From: Photobacterium sp. GB-56
GTDB lineage: Bacteria; Pseudomonadota; Gammaproteobacteria; Enterobacterales; Vibrionaceae
DNA length: 64,000 bases
Assembly (NCBI RefSeq): GCF_003026105.1
Contig: NZ_PYNW01000003.1
Location: 248,001 to 312,000 of the forward strand
Direction: 5' to 3'
This document shows, piece by piece, positions 36,018-44,615 of this stretch (within the stretch, counting starts at the first letter, position 1; every line of letters begins with the position of its first letter). Both the position numbers and the translations under genes were made by a program. Under the pieces are notes generated by a model, which ran no database searches, was not told where the DNA came from, and saw only the letters and a list, made by a program, of their open reading frames with translations.

Positions 36018-37454
36018 ATGAGTCCAGAAAAGCACTTCCGAGAATGGCAAACGAGTCAAACTTACGCCGAATCTATTGCTCCTGTTTTAGGCCAACTGTA
36101 CCGTCAAAAAGGTGTTGAAGTTATACTTTTTGGTAAAACATTAGTTAATGCGACAACAATCGACATCATCAAAGCTCACCGTGTTGCCAAGCGTTACATT
36201 GGTTGTTCACTTACAGTTGAACAAACGCAACCAATTATTCAGCATCTTATTAAGATGGATTTGTCACCTTGTCGTATTGATGTCGGGCGCCTCGCATATA
36301 CATTTTGGGAGAGTAATGTAGATACACATGGGCTGGATGATTTCTTGCAAACAGCATTGAAAGATTCACTTGAAGATGATCCAATGACAGAGCCTCGTGA
36401 TGTGGTGCTGTATGGTTTTGGTCGTATAGGTCGTTTATTAACTCGATTATTAGTTGAAAAGAGTGGGCCCGGTTATCCATTAAGATTACGTGCTATTGTG
36501 GTGCGGGGTGGAAAAGACGGTGACTTAGAAAAACGCGCCAGTTTATTACGTCGAGACTCTGTGCATGGTCAGTTTAATGGCAGTATAGTCATCGATCATG
36601 AACGTAAAGTCATCATTGTGAATGGTAACTACATTCAAGTGATTTATGCCAATAAACCGCAAGATGTCGATTACTCCACTTTCGGTATTAAGGACGCCTT
36701 AGTTGTTGATAATACAGGTGTGTGGCGCGATACTGAAGGGCTTAGCCAGCACCTTGTTTGTAGAGGTGCCAAAAAGGTGTTGTTGACCGCCCCAGGTAAA
36801 GGAGAAATAAAGAACGTTGTATTCGGTGTAAATGAAGATGTTATTGACCGTGAAGACACGATAATTTCTGCTGCAAGTTGCACGACAAATGCGATTACTC
36901 CGGTATTAAAGGCAGTACATGATAAGTTTGGTGTATTGTTTGGTCATATTGAAACAGTACATTCATTTACTAATGACCAAAATCTGATAGATAATTTCCA
37001 CACCGGAGATCGTCGTGGCCGTGCTGCTTCATTGAACATGGTGCTGACATCAACCGGTGCTGCTAAAGCAGTGGCAAAAGCCATGCCTGAAATGGCAGGT
37101 AAATTAACAGGCAACGCGATTCGTGTTCCAACCCCAAATGTATCAATGGCGGTAATGAATCTTCAATTAGAGCAAAGTACCGATAAAGAAGCGTTGAACG
37201 CTTATTTACGAGAAATGGCGCTCTCTTCAACGTTATCTGCACAAATTGATTTTACTGACTCGACAGAAGTTGTCTCGACAGATTTAGTTGGTTCGCGTTA
37301 TTCGGGAGTGGTTGATGGTGTTGCGACCATTGCACAAGATAATCGTGCCGTTTTGTATATTTGGTATGACAATGAGTTTGGTTATAGCTGTCAGGTTGTG
37401 CATTGCATGGAGCAGATGATGGGAGTGCGTTATAAAACATATCCTTACGTTTAA
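36018..37454 (+). CDS. Long-form glyceraldehyde-3-phosphate dehydrogenase
   Basis: 478 residues. A ~125-residue N-terminal extension of unknown fold (EKHFREWQTSQTYAESIAPV...) precedes a full GAPDH domain. The NAD-binding YGFGRIGRLLTRLL is at ~131. The catalytic SCTTNAITP has Cys288, followed by THSFTNDQ-like VHSFTNDQNLIDNFH and the closing WYDNEFGYSCQVV. Normal GAPDH is ~331 residues. This extended type occurs beside a standard gapA in marine gammaproteobacteria and may work in gluconeogenesis or another context. It interconverts glyceraldehyde-3-phosphate and 1,3-bisphosphoglycerate. Confidence 0.9.
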   Translation: MSPEKHFREWQTSQTYAESIAPVLGQLYRQKGVEVILFGKTLVNATTIDIIKAHRVAKRYIGCSLTVEQTQPIIQHLIKMDLSPCRIDVGRLAYTFWESNVDTHGLDDFLQTALKDSLEDDPMTEPRDVVLYGFGRIGRLLTRLLVEKSGPGYPLRLRAIVVRGGKDGDLEKRASLLRRDSVHGQFNGSIVIDHERKVIIVNGNYIQVIYANKPQDVDYSTFGIKDALVVDNTGVWRDTEGLSQHLVCRGAKKVLLTAPGKGEIKNVVFGVNEDVIDREDTIISAASCTTNAITPVLKAVHDKFGVLFGHIETVHSFTNDQNLIDNFHTGDRRGRAASLNMVLTSTGAAKAVAKAMPEMAGKLTGNAIRVPTPNVSMAVMNLQLEQSTDKEALNAYLREMALSSTLSAQIDFTDSTEVVSTDLVGSRYSGVVDGVATIAQDNRAVLYIWYDNEFGYSCQVVHCMEQMMGVRYKTYPYV

Positions 37455-37542
37455 TGAATAGTTTTCTTAAGTCGATCTTAAAATAATAAAGATACCAGTA
37501 AAAATATAATGGTTTCACTTGCCTCTTTTTATGAAGAGGATT

Positions 37543-37583
37543 GCCACTTAGCGCTACTCCCCATAGTTCTGAGTGGCTTTTAT
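37543..37583 (+). terminator. Terminator of the GAPDH gene
   Basis: GCCACTTAG (37543) pairs with CTGAGTGGC (37569) with one wobble, followed by TTTTATT. Confidence 0.7.
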
Positions 37584-37675
37584 TGACGAAAGAAAACAGT
37601 GAAACAACGCTTTATCGATAAAATCTGGATGAATAAAGCGCTGCGAGTCTTACATAGATAATTGCACCTAATGAT

Positions 37676-37924
37676 TTATAACCCCATGTATGCCATGAGT
37701 TCATTCTTGATACGATTATATTCTCGATTCGTTACTTTTTGTGCTTGATAGTCGGTAGATTCTGCCAGCCCATCTTCTGCGACTTCAATTTCTAGAAAAG
37801 GTAGCTCATTGCTATTGGTCATTAGATACAAAGCACGATTACCATCAATTTTATAGTCAAGATCAAAAGCAACAATTGTTTCCATATTGATATAGACAGT
37901 ATTTATTTTAAGCGCCTTTTTCAT
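37676..37924 (-). CDS. Hypothetical protein, 82 aa
   Basis: 82 residues (MKKALKINTVYINMETIVAF...), predicted beta-rich in the first half and helical in the second (NREYNRIKNELMAYMGL). The second of two adjacent ATGs is used, with AAGGGGTGAG as ribosome site. There is no signal peptide and no recognised family. Single gene. Confidence 0.65.
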   Translation of the reverse strand: MKKALKINTVYINMETIVAFDLDYKIDGNRALYLMTNSNELPFLEIEVAEDGLAESTDYQAQKVTNREYNRIKNELMAYMGL

Positions 37925-38163
37925 CATCTCACCCCTTTAAAATCAATATTTAAGCATTGAGATAAGCATATTCTTGATAATTTATTCTGTCTTTATTGAG
38001 TTATGCAAACATACGTTTTGTAATTGCATAATCGTCGATAACGAAAATGGTAATGGTTTTTTTTGTTACATGAAGATGTGTCGTACTTCGCCTTTATTTG
38101 TATTGGAAAAGAAAGACAAGATAAGAAGTTATAAGATGAGGAATTTATTATTAAGTTGAATTA

Positions 38164-38364
38164 ATGCAAAAATTTAATATAAGTCGAATTAACACTGATT
38201 TTGGAATATTTAACGTTATCGGCACTTACAATAAAAAATGTAAAGAGTTACAGATAAGTCAGTTATATCAGATGGGGACTGATGGTTGGTTTGAAATGGA
38301 TATTAATAGGGCTCCATCTGTTGTTGAAAAATTAGAGCCTTTAATAATAAACCACATGAATTAA
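38164..38364 (+). CDS. Hypothetical protein, 66 aa
   Basis: 66 residues (MQKFNISRINTDFGIFNVIG...), with Trp/Tyr-rich centre (LYQMGTDGWFEMDIN). No signal peptide, no recognised family and only a weak ribosome site (TTGAATTA). Reality uncertain. Confidence 0.45.
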   Translation: MQKFNISRINTDFGIFNVIGTYNKKCKELQISQLYQMGTDGWFEMDINRAPSVVEKLEPLIINHMN

Positions 38365-38481
38365 AGGGCGTTATATTGCTTTATAGTTGGTGCGTATTAT
38401 TTATATCTGATTTGGGGTTATGGACTTGGTTTAGACTTTTAAATCATTAATATCAGAAGTATTAAAAAAGGGTTAGCAGTG

Positions 38482-39333
38482 ATGCTGTCAATATTATGGA
38501 TGATGGGTGCACTTTGCTCGTTTTGTTTAATTGCTATTGGTGCAAGAGAGTTATCTGGTGATATCACTACCGCGCAGTTAATGGCACTGCGTAGTATAAT
38601 TGGATTAGGTATTATTAGCGCGATTATCTTATATTATCGAGATAAATATTTATTTCAGACGCAACGCTTGCGGTTACACGTATTTCGCAATGTATTCCAC
38701 TTTGCAGGTCAATATGGCTGGTTATTAGGGTTAACATTATTACCCTTGGCAGAAGTTTTTGCTATTGAGTTTACCGTACCTATTTGGACTGCAATTATTG
38801 CCACATTGTTCTTAAATGAACGCTTTACCTCAAAGCGTTTTTTTTCTTTAGTGCTAGGTTTTACTGGGGTAGTGATTATTGTTCAGCCCGGTATTAAAAT
38901 CATTAATAGTGCTTCGTTAATCGTGCTAGGGGCGGCGATGTGTTATGCCGTATCTCATGCTTCAACTAAATCGCTTTCTACTTCAGATAAGCCGTTAACT
39001 ATTTTGTTTTTCATGTGTTTAGTACAACTTCCGTTTGGGTTAATACTGGCTTACCAAGGTTGGCAATCACCCAATATCTTTGCCTGGGGTTGGATTGTTT
39101 TAGTGTCTGTTTCAGCACTATTAGCCCATTTCTGTATGACCAAAGCCATGCAATCTGCCGATGTAACCTTAGTGGTTATGATGGACTTTTTACGCTTGCC
39201 ATTAATTGCGTTCGTAGGTTTTTATGTTTATGAAGAAGGGATTGATTGGACTCTTTTCTTAGGTGCCAGTTTTATGCTGGTGGGTAATTTAATGAATGTA
39301 AGTTCACCTAGAAAAGAAATGGTGAATAGCTAA
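38482..39333 (+). CDS. EamA/DMT-family transporter
   Basis: 283 residues with ten membrane spans in two EamA repeats (~1-135 and ~140-280). Typical segments are the end of repeat one, TLFLNERFTSKRFFSLVLGFTG, and the end of repeat two, FVGFYVYEEGIDWTLFLGASFMLVG. An inner-membrane exporter of amino acids or other metabolites is the usual role. The ATG at 38482 follows AAAGGG. It overlaps the next gene by one base (TAATG), so both form an operon. Confidence 0.88.
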   Translation: MLSILWMMGALCSFCLIAIGARELSGDITTAQLMALRSIIGLGIISAIILYYRDKYLFQTQRLRLHVFRNVFHFAGQYGWLLGLTLLPLAEVFAIEFTVPIWTAIIATLFLNERFTSKRFFSLVLGFTGVVIIVQPGIKIINSASLIVLGAAMCYAVSHASTKSLSTSDKPLTILFFMCLVQLPFGLILAYQGWQSPNIFAWGWIVLVSVSALLAHFCMTKAMQSADVTLVVMMDFLRLPLIAFVGFYVYEEGIDWTLFLGASFMLVGNLMNVSSPRKEMVNS

Positions 39334-39920
39334 TGTTGTCGTTATTCGTATCATTGGGATATTACCTATTTCTTATTTTCAGTGGGTTATTATTTCTGGT
39401 TTTGACGCCGTCTACATTGGTGTATGCAGATGCTTATAAGATGTTGTTAATGATGACAATATGTTCCTGTATTATTCTTTTTTTGCTGTTCGTTTATTTT
39501 CTTGTCACGCATGATACCTTTAGAAAAATCGTTTTTACTCGTATCACAAGTAAAGGAAATAAGATTTTCAGTATTGCACCCGTATTTTGTTTTTTTGTCC
39601 TTGCACCACTATTGATTTATATGTTTTATATAAAAATGATCCCTAGTGTAATTTCTGCCCTTCCTATTAATATTGCGTACCAAACTGTTGTTATTAAAGA
39701 TCTTTCACAAGATAGAAACATGGATTGGTGTATTGAGCCAGAAGAGTTTACACAATTTATGAATAATAGTATTTGTGATATTCCCTCTGAAGTCGCGAGT
39801 AAATTATCATTGAATGATCGCGTCATTTTAGTGGGGAGAAAAAACGATCTTAGTTTTGGCTATTATGCGATGATCGTGACGAAACCTGAATTAGACACTC
39901 CCATTAAGCATCACTTTTAG
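39333..39920 (+). CDS. Membrane-anchored hypothetical protein, 195 aa
   Basis: 195 residues. There are three hydrophobic spans in the first 120 residues, then a soluble C-terminal domain with two cysteines (DWCIEP, NSICDIP) likely on the periplasmic side. The family is not recognised. It is translationally coupled to the EamA transporter through TAATG and followed after 29 bases by the MreB-like gene, so the three may be one transcript. Confidence 0.7.
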   Translation: MLSLFVSLGYYLFLIFSGLLFLVLTPSTLVYADAYKMLLMMTICSCIILFLLFVYFLVTHDTFRKIVFTRITSKGNKIFSIAPVFCFFVLAPLLIYMFYIKMIPSVISALPINIAYQTVVIKDLSQDRNMDWCIEPEEFTQFMNNSICDIPSEVASKLSLNDRVILVGRKNDLSFGYYAMIVTKPELDTPIKHHF

Positions 39921-39949
39921 CTGCGTGGATTTAAGGATAGAGCAAGGCA

Positions 39950-40432
39950 ATGTCGTTTTTACAAAAATTCAAACGCGATCTTTTGGTTGAGTTGAGTGTT
40001 AAGCAGTTATCTGTTGAGGTATTTGGGGCGGGTGAAAGGGTGGCTTTATCTCCTTATATTGCGATTGAAGGTAAGAAAAAGAATGTACTAGCGGTAGGAG
40101 ATAACGCAAAACATTTATCAGGTTCAAATATTACAGTAATTAATCCGTTTGATCATAAACGCTCGTTTGTCGGTGATTTTGCATGTGCAGAAAAGCTGCT
40201 GCAATATGCTGTCCGTGAAGTATTAGGTCACAACAAGTTTGTGTTAAGCCCACGTATTGTGATGCATCAATTGGAAAAAGTAGACGGTGGTCTCACTGAT
40301 ATTGAAGAGCGAGTGTTAAAAGAACTGGCGATGGGAGCTGGAGCAAGGGAGGTCTTAGTACATCATAACCAGGCTCGCATTAATGCTCAGAAAACCTCTT
40401 ATGTAGCGTTTAAAAAACAATTGAGCTCGTAG
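39950..40432 (+). CDS. Short MreB-like protein (N-terminal subdomain only)
   Basis: 160 residues that align by eye with the first ~160 residues of MreB. The pattern includes LSVKQLSVEVFGAGERVALSP for the first beta strands, VLAVGDNAKHLSG for the AVG-x-xAK motif, PFDHKRSFVGDFACAEKLLQ for MreB's P-x-x-x-G-x-I-x-DF-x-x-x-E-x-ML, and MGAGAREVLV for the AGAREV motif. The N-terminal DLGT nucleotide-binding loop is degenerate and the second half of actin fold is missing, so ATP-dependent polymerisation is unlikely. A modulator or relic of cell-shape machinery is inferred. Length and clean ends argue against a simple recent truncation. Confidence 0.75.
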   Translation: MSFLQKFKRDLLVELSVKQLSVEVFGAGERVALSPYIAIEGKKKNVLAVGDNAKHLSGSNITVINPFDHKRSFVGDFACAEKLLQYAVREVLGHNKFVLSPRIVMHQLEKVDGGLTDIEERVLKELAMGAGAREVLVHHNQARINAQKTSYVAFKKQLSS

Positions 40433-40434
40433 TC

Positions 40435-41097
40435 TTACAGTGCCATTAATTTTTGTTGCGTGGTTTTATCCAGCTTTTCTAATGCATAGCGAAAAGCCGT
40501 ACGGGTCATCGCGCTGCGGTGCTGAATTAAGTATTTAATCACAGTTTCAGGTTCGTGTTTAGACAGTACTTTTAGCATCCAACCGTATCCTTTTTGCACC
40601 AAGTAGTGCTCATCATTCTGGAGTAAATTCGCCACGGTTAATGGGAATAAGTCGCTGTAGTCCTTTTTGTTCATTGGATAAATCAGGATCACTGCCGTAG
40701 CGCGGCGAACAGCAAAGTTATCATGGTTTACCCACGGCAAAATTTTAGGAAATAGTGATTTATACTTCAGTAGCAATTCACCAAAAGCATGGGTACAAAA
40801 ATCATCACAATCGTTCCAGTCAGTTACGTAAGTAAATAACCAATGTTGGAAGGTTGTAAAGGTTTCAGGAGTATATTGCTTCTTCATTTTAAATGCCCAA
40901 TCGTAAGCAATAATACTACAAGCCCAATCACGCTGTTTTAGCAATGTTTCACACACTGATAAAGTTGAATCAATATCTTGTATTTCTAATTGTTTAAAAA
41001 GCGCAGCAGAAAGGGCCCGAACCTGACTGGTTTTTATCGCTTTGGCGGGATAGCCTATTTCTGAAAGGGCATCTTTAACGGTTGATATGATCGTCAT
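40435..41097 (-). CDS. AlkD-like DNA alkylation repair / HEAT-repeat protein
   Basis: 220 residues of the DNA alkylation repair family: tandem HEAT-like helical repeats throughout (RDWACSIIAYDWAFKMKKQ, NFAVRRATAVILIYPM, HYLVQKGYGWMLKVLSKHEPE). AlkD removes positively charged alkylated bases without base flipping. The WA..AYDW and R-R-A-T-A segments correspond to DNA-facing helices in relatives. Its stop lies only 2 bases from the MreB-like stop on the opposite strand, with no terminator between. Confidence 0.82.
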   Translation of the reverse strand: MTIISTVKDALSEIGYPAKAIKTSQVRALSAALFKQLEIQDIDSTLSVCETLLKQRDWACSIIAYDWAFKMKKQYTPETFTTFQHWLFTYVTDWNDCDDFCTHAFGELLLKYKSLFPKILPWVNHDNFAVRRATAVILIYPMNKKDYSDLFPLTVANLLQNDEHYLVQKGYGWMLKVLSKHEPETVIKYLIQHRSAMTRTAFRYALEKLDKTTQQKLMAL

Positions 41098-41132
41098 GGC
41101 GTCCTGCTTGTTGGCATTTATTGTAAATCATT

Positions 41133-41711
41133 TTAAGGGTATTGTTGCCAATGGTATTCCATTTGATGTGCCACTTGTTCTGCAAGCACTAAGCTGTGTA
41201 ATTTTGATACGAGGTATAAGCTCATATCTATCCCTGCTGATATACCTCCGGATGTTATATATTTTCCATCACAAACCCATCTCTTGTTATCTATGACATT
41301 TAGATCAGGGAAGGTTTCGATTAAAGTTGGAATGTCTTCCCAATGGGTGGTAACAAACAACTGAGTAAACAACTGGGCTTTCGCCAGTAAAAAAACGCCA
41401 GTACAAACAGAAACAACGTGTGTTGCTGATGAATCAATATGCTTTATCCATGCTAATACTTCTGCTTTATTCATTTCTTCAGTGTGAATACCACCGACAA
41501 CAATGAGAACATCTATATGCGGGTGATCATTAAAGCTGTAATGTGGCAGAACTTGGAAACCGCCTCGTGCAGTCACTGGAGCGGACGTTTCAGCAATGAG
41601 AAATATATCCCAATCTTTTGCATGTAAGCGCTTAGCGGTACTAAAAACTTCAAAAGGCCCAGAAAAGTCGAGAACTTCTGCATTGTCGTAAATATAAATA
41701 CCTATATTCAT
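41133..41711 (-). CDS. DJ-1/PfpI-family protein (isocyanide-hydratase-like)
   Basis: 192 residues with the flavodoxin-like DJ-1 core. It starts MNIGIYIYDNAEVLDFSGP, whose Glu and Asp are conserved, has IVVGG before the nucleophile elbow VSVCTGVFLLAKAQL containing the reactive Cys, and ends TSGGISAGIDMSLYLVS. This subgroup includes isocyanide hydratase and the sensor half of GlxA-type regulators, but there is no DNA-binding domain here. The ATG at 41711 follows GGAG and gives the family-standard N-terminus. Confidence 0.87.
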   Translation of the reverse strand: MNIGIYIYDNAEVLDFSGPFEVFSTAKRLHAKDWDIFLIAETSAPVTARGGFQVLPHYSFNDHPHIDVLIVVGGIHTEEMNKAEVLAWIKHIDSSATHVVSVCTGVFLLAKAQLFTQLFVTTHWEDIPTLIETFPDLNVIDNKRWVCDGKYITSGGISAGIDMSLYLVSKLHSLVLAEQVAHQMEYHWQQYP

Positions 41712-41920
41712 TTTTGCTCCATGCATGAATGAACTTAAATGAGAAAGGAACAGATATAACGTTTAGTAGGGCTATCATATCGCGCAACATTACTGGAGGT
41801 AAGAGAGAAGATTGTGATGAGTGATACATTTTTGAATGTTTTAATAAAACAATGAATGACTCTGTTATTGAGTGGTTATTTGTAACGAAGTATTGGGATA
41901 GCTGAATTAGAATAATTAAT

Positions 41921-41960
41921 GAAGTGTTAGCATAATCGAAATCATTATTTTTAACACTTC
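41921..41960 (-). repeat. Inverted repeat downstream of the 105-aa membrane protein gene
   Basis: GAAGTGTTA (41921) and TAACACTTC (41952) are exact complements with a 22-base spacer. It lies just beyond the minus-strand gene's stop and is followed on that strand by ATTAATTATT, so it may be a weak terminator. Confidence 0.45.
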
Positions 41961-41982
41961 ATGCTCGGTACTTAATCAGTAT

Positions 41983-42300
41983 TTAGTTAGTGACTTGACC
42001 AATAAAAATAAATACAGCAATAACCGTTGGCATATAAGCGTATTTGAGAATTTGTTTTAATTTAAAGCTTGTTAAACGTGGTGCAAAGAGACTAAATAAA
42101 ATGCTTACGTTACATAGCAGAAAAAGTCCGTATGTTTTAATGGTAACGTCGTGTGTTTTTAATAACTTAATTTGTGCGAGGATTAATACCACATTAAGAA
42201 TGATGCTAAAGATGCGTGCAATATTAAACTGTGCAAGTTGCATATCATTCGTTGAATTATCTCGCTCAGTTTTATCAACAGTGTCTACTGGTTGGTTCAT
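41983..42300 (-). CDS. Small inner-membrane protein, 105 aa
   Basis: 105 residues. A polar ~25-residue N-terminus (MNQPVDTVDKTERDNSTND) is followed by three hydrophobic spans (IFSIILNVVLILAQIKLL, YGLFLLCNVSILFSLF, YMPTVIAVFIFIGQV). The ATG at 42300 follows AGGA. No family is recognised. Confidence 0.65.
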   Translation of the reverse strand: MNQPVDTVDKTERDNSTNDMQLAQFNIARIFSIILNVVLILAQIKLLKTHDVTIKTYGLFLLCNVSILFSLFAPRLTSFKLKQILKYAYMPTVIAVFIFIGQVTN

Positions 42301-42529
42301 GAATGTACATTCCTGAATGATGATGTTTAAAAGGGCAAAAAAGCCCAACAATGGCATGATAATCAGCCATATTATTTCGATATTTTAACTAAAGAGAAAA
42401 TTTGTGACACCCCTAATTATAGCTAATTTTGCAATATCAGGTTGGAAAATTAATCGCTATTACATTGGTTATTCAGATTAATGTTTAAGTTTCTCTTTTT
42501 CTGTGTTTTTTATGTTAATCATGAAGCTG

Positions 42530-42763
42530 TTAAAGTGCGTCATTAATGGTATTCAAAAGGTTGTAAAAGAGGCAGCGAAGAAAAAGTTCTTCTAATAATG
42601 GATTCGCAAAATCAGATTCTTTTCTATACCAAGTCGCAAGGCTTAAACTTGATTGAATGTAATTAGCAACAAGATCATGTTCTAACCCATTCTCATTTTG
42701 ATGAATAAGAAAGAGATCTTCTGCTTTATAAAATGATCGGTATAAAAAAGTGGTTTCAGTCAT
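42530..42763 (-). CDS. Hypothetical protein, 77 aa
   Basis: 77 residues (MTETTFLYRSFYKAEDLFLI...), helical, Leu-rich and without signal peptide. Three in-frame starts exist within 42 bases. The ATG at 42763 is preferred because it follows ATGCGGAT, but this is not decisive. It is divergent from rpmE2 and close enough (about 60 bases) to share the Zur box. Family not recognised. Confidence 0.55.
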   Translation of the reverse strand: MTETTFLYRSFYKAEDLFLIHQNENGLEHDLVANYIQSSLSLATWYRKESDFANPLLEELFLRCLFYNLLNTINDAL

Positions 42764-42825
42764 TATCCGCATCTCGATATGAATCTTACTGATAACTATT
42801 ATCATCTTTGTTGATCTTGCTTATT

Positions 42826-42843
42826 GTTATGTTATAACATAAC
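42826..42843. promoter_or_regulatory. Zur box
   Basis: GTTATGTTATAACATAAC is a perfect 18-bp palindrome matching the gammaproteobacterial Zur core. It is 25 bases upstream of rpmE2, whose zinc-free product is a classic Zur target. It also lies upstream of the divergent 77-aa gene. Confidence 0.85.
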
Positions 42844-42868
42844 CAAAAGGCAGCGAGGGAGAGTAATA

Positions 42869-43126
42869 ATGAAAGAAGGTATACACCCAGAATATCGAAC
42901 GGTGGCTTTTCATGACACAGGTGCAGATAAGTACATAATGGTTGGTTCAACAATACAAACGTCAAGAACGGTTGAACTAGAGGGAGAAACATATCCTTAT
43001 GTTACGTTAGATGTTTCTATGCACTCTCATCCGTTTTACACTGGTAAGCAGAAGATGACGAAACGTGATGGGCGTGTTGCTCGATTTAATAAACAGTTTG
43101 CGATGACAGGGCTAAAAGGGGAATAA
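42869..43126 (+). CDS. rpmE2: 50S ribosomal protein L31 type B (zinc-free)
   Basis: 85 residues beginning [16 protein letters not shown] and containing [14 protein letters not shown], the L31B hallmark. The CxxC zinc ligands of the normal L31 are missing, which defines the C-minus paralogue. It replaces zinc-bound L31 under zinc starvation and frees zinc. GGGAG lies before the ATG; an in-frame upstream start at 42824 is unlikely because it would overlap the operator. It is followed after 2 bases by rpmJ2. Confidence 0.95.
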   Translation: MKEGIHPEYRTVAFHDTGADKYIMVGSTIQTSRTVELEGETYPYVTLDVSMHSHPFYTGKQKMTKRDGRVARFNKQFAMTGLKGE

Positions 43127-43128
43127 CG

Positions 43129-43272
43129 ATGCAGGTATTAAGCTCATTAAAAAGTGCAAAGCAGCGAAGTAAGGATTGCCAAGTCGTTAAGCGCCGTGGA
43201 CGCCTTTATGTTATTTGTAAATCAAATCCAAGATTTAAAGCAGTACAAGGCAAGGTAAAGAAGAAAAAGTAA
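43129..43272 (+). CDS. rpmJ2: 50S ribosomal protein L36 type B
   Basis: 47 residues: [20 protein letters not shown], then [20 protein letters not shown] and a lysine tail. This is the L36B (YkgO-like) form without the full zinc ligand set of normal L36. It is co-transcribed with rpmE2 behind a Zur box, as in other gammaproteobacteria, and serves zinc sparing. Confidence 0.95.
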   Translation: MQVLSSLKSAKQRSKDCQVVKRRGRLYVICKSNPRFKAVQGKVKKKK

Positions 43273-43342
43273 GATAGCAATAGTGAAAGGATGAATCCCA
43301 ACCGGCTAGGTATCATCATATTAAAATAATATATTGCATATG

Positions 43343-43371
43343 AAGCCCATTACAAACGTGATGGGCTTTTT
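43343..43371. terminator. Terminator after rpmE2-rpmJ2, probably bidirectional
   Basis: AAGCCCATTAC and GTGATGGGCTTTTT form the hairpin. It lies 70 bases after rpmJ2 and 5 bases from the convergent 91-aa gene. A near-identical hairpin occurs at 45188. Confidence 0.88.
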
Positions 43372-43376
43372 GTTTA

Positions 43377-43652
43377 TTATCGACGTTGACAACTGGTACA
43401 TCCGCGACAAGCTTGTCTTGTTGATTTATCTAATAATGAACGTTGTACACGACAGTAAGCATTTTTCAATGCTCGGCGGCCTGAAAACCAATCATCAGGC
43501 TTTTCCATGATCAAATAACCACCAAAGCGCTTTACTAACGCCTCACGATTGGCATTGATAAATTGGCTGTCGTAGCTAATCTCAAAGTAATCAAGTGCCT
43601 GCTCTATAGCAGTGAAATCTTTAATAGTTGTGAGAATATCTGGTTTGGTCAT
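43377..43652 (-). CDS. NifW-like small protein
   Basis: 91 residues. The region FTAIEQALDYFEISYDSQFINANREALVKRFGGYL resembles the nitrogenase-stabilising protein NifW. The C-terminus ends in a compact cysteine cluster (YCRVQRSLLDK...CRGCTSCQRR) that could hold a metal or an Fe-S cluster. No nitrogenase gene is nearby, so a role in nitrogen fixation is not implied. The assignment is by pattern only. The ATG at 43652 is chosen (GAGAC upstream); an upstream in-frame start exists at 43691. Confidence 0.6.
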   Translation of the reverse strand: MTKPDILTTIKDFTAIEQALDYFEISYDSQFINANREALVKRFGGYLIMEKPDDWFSGRRALKNAYCRVQRSLLDKSTRQACRGCTSCQRR

Positions 43653-43800
43653 GGTGTTGTCTCTATTTATTGAAAGCGTAAGGTAGCACAAAGGGAAGTA
43701 AGGTATTTTGATTTTGATCTGTATATTAGGTTGTTAATAAATTGTTTGTTTTTTAATTGTTTTTAACTATTGTGGAGAGTGAAAAGAAAAGGAGACTGAA

Positions 43801-44442
43801 ATGGAATTATTTACGACCTACCTAACAGAATTAATAGCCGTTGTTACTATCACGGTTTTAACCATTATTACACCGGGACCTGACTTTCTGATTGTGGTTA
43901 GAAATAGTCTCGTTCATTCAACGCGTTCTGGTATTCTCACTGCATTAGGTGTTGCTGCTGCGATTTGGGTACATATTTTTTATACCTTAGCAGGGATTGG
44001 CGTATTGCTTTCTCAATCTATTGTTCTCTTTTCTATCGTTAAATACCTTGGTGCGGCCTATCTGCTTTATATTGGTTATAAAAGTCTAAAAAGCACAGCG
44101 AAGACAACATTAGAGAATAGTGATCTTAAAAAGAAGGATGTTAGTGCTATTGCAGCTTTTAAAATGGGTTTTTTAAACAATATGTTAAACCCTAAAGCAA
44201 CGTTATTCTTCTTGAGTTTATTCACTCAGTTAGTTAGTGCGTCGACACCTATCGCTATTCAAATTACCTATGGTGCGATTGTGTCATTTACCTGTTTTGT
44301 TTGGTTTTCTCTGGTCGCAATTTTCTTAAACCGCAGTTACATTAAAAATGCTTTCTTATCAGCTCAGCAGTATATTGAAAAAGTCATGGGTGTGGTGTTA
44401 ATGGCATTAGGCGCGAAGGTTGCTTTATCTAGCTCTAATTAA
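43801..44442 (+). CDS. LysE/RhtB-family amino-acid exporter
   Basis: 213 residues with six membrane spans. The family signature TIITPGPDFLIVVRNSL is near the N-terminus and GFLNNMLNPKATLFFLSLF in the middle. Members export amino acids or homoserine lactones; the substrate is not known. The strong site AAAGGAG lies before the ATG. It is a single gene with its own terminator. Confidence 0.93.
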   Translation: MELFTTYLTELIAVVTITVLTIITPGPDFLIVVRNSLVHSTRSGILTALGVAAAIWVHIFYTLAGIGVLLSQSIVLFSIVKYLGAAYLLYIGYKSLKSTAKTTLENSDLKKKDVSAIAAFKMGFLNNMLNPKATLFFLSLFTQLVSASTPIAIQITYGAIVSFTCFVWFSLVAIFLNRSYIKNAFLSAQQYIEKVMGVVLMALGAKVALSSSN

Positions 44443-44462
44443 TCTTATGATTTATTGATAGT

Positions 44463-44489
44463 AAAAAGCGATCTAACGATCGCTTTTTT
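44463..44489 (+). terminator. Terminator of the LysE gene
   Basis: AAAAAGCGATC/GATCGCTTTTTT hairpin. Confidence 0.92.
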
Positions 44490-44615
44490 GTTCGTATTAA
44501 AAATAAAAGCTCAGCAAGTGTTAGTTAAAAATAATATTTGGAGTGGAGGATATTAAGACTATTGTATTCAACCCATAAGAGGTTATTCGCGTCTAAAGTG
44601 TAGCTGTGTTCAATC

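Noticed and set aside
37974-38159. 61-codon plus-strand ORF
   Set aside because: Cys-rich, odd composition, no ribosome site and no protein-like pattern; probably chance in AT-rich DNA.
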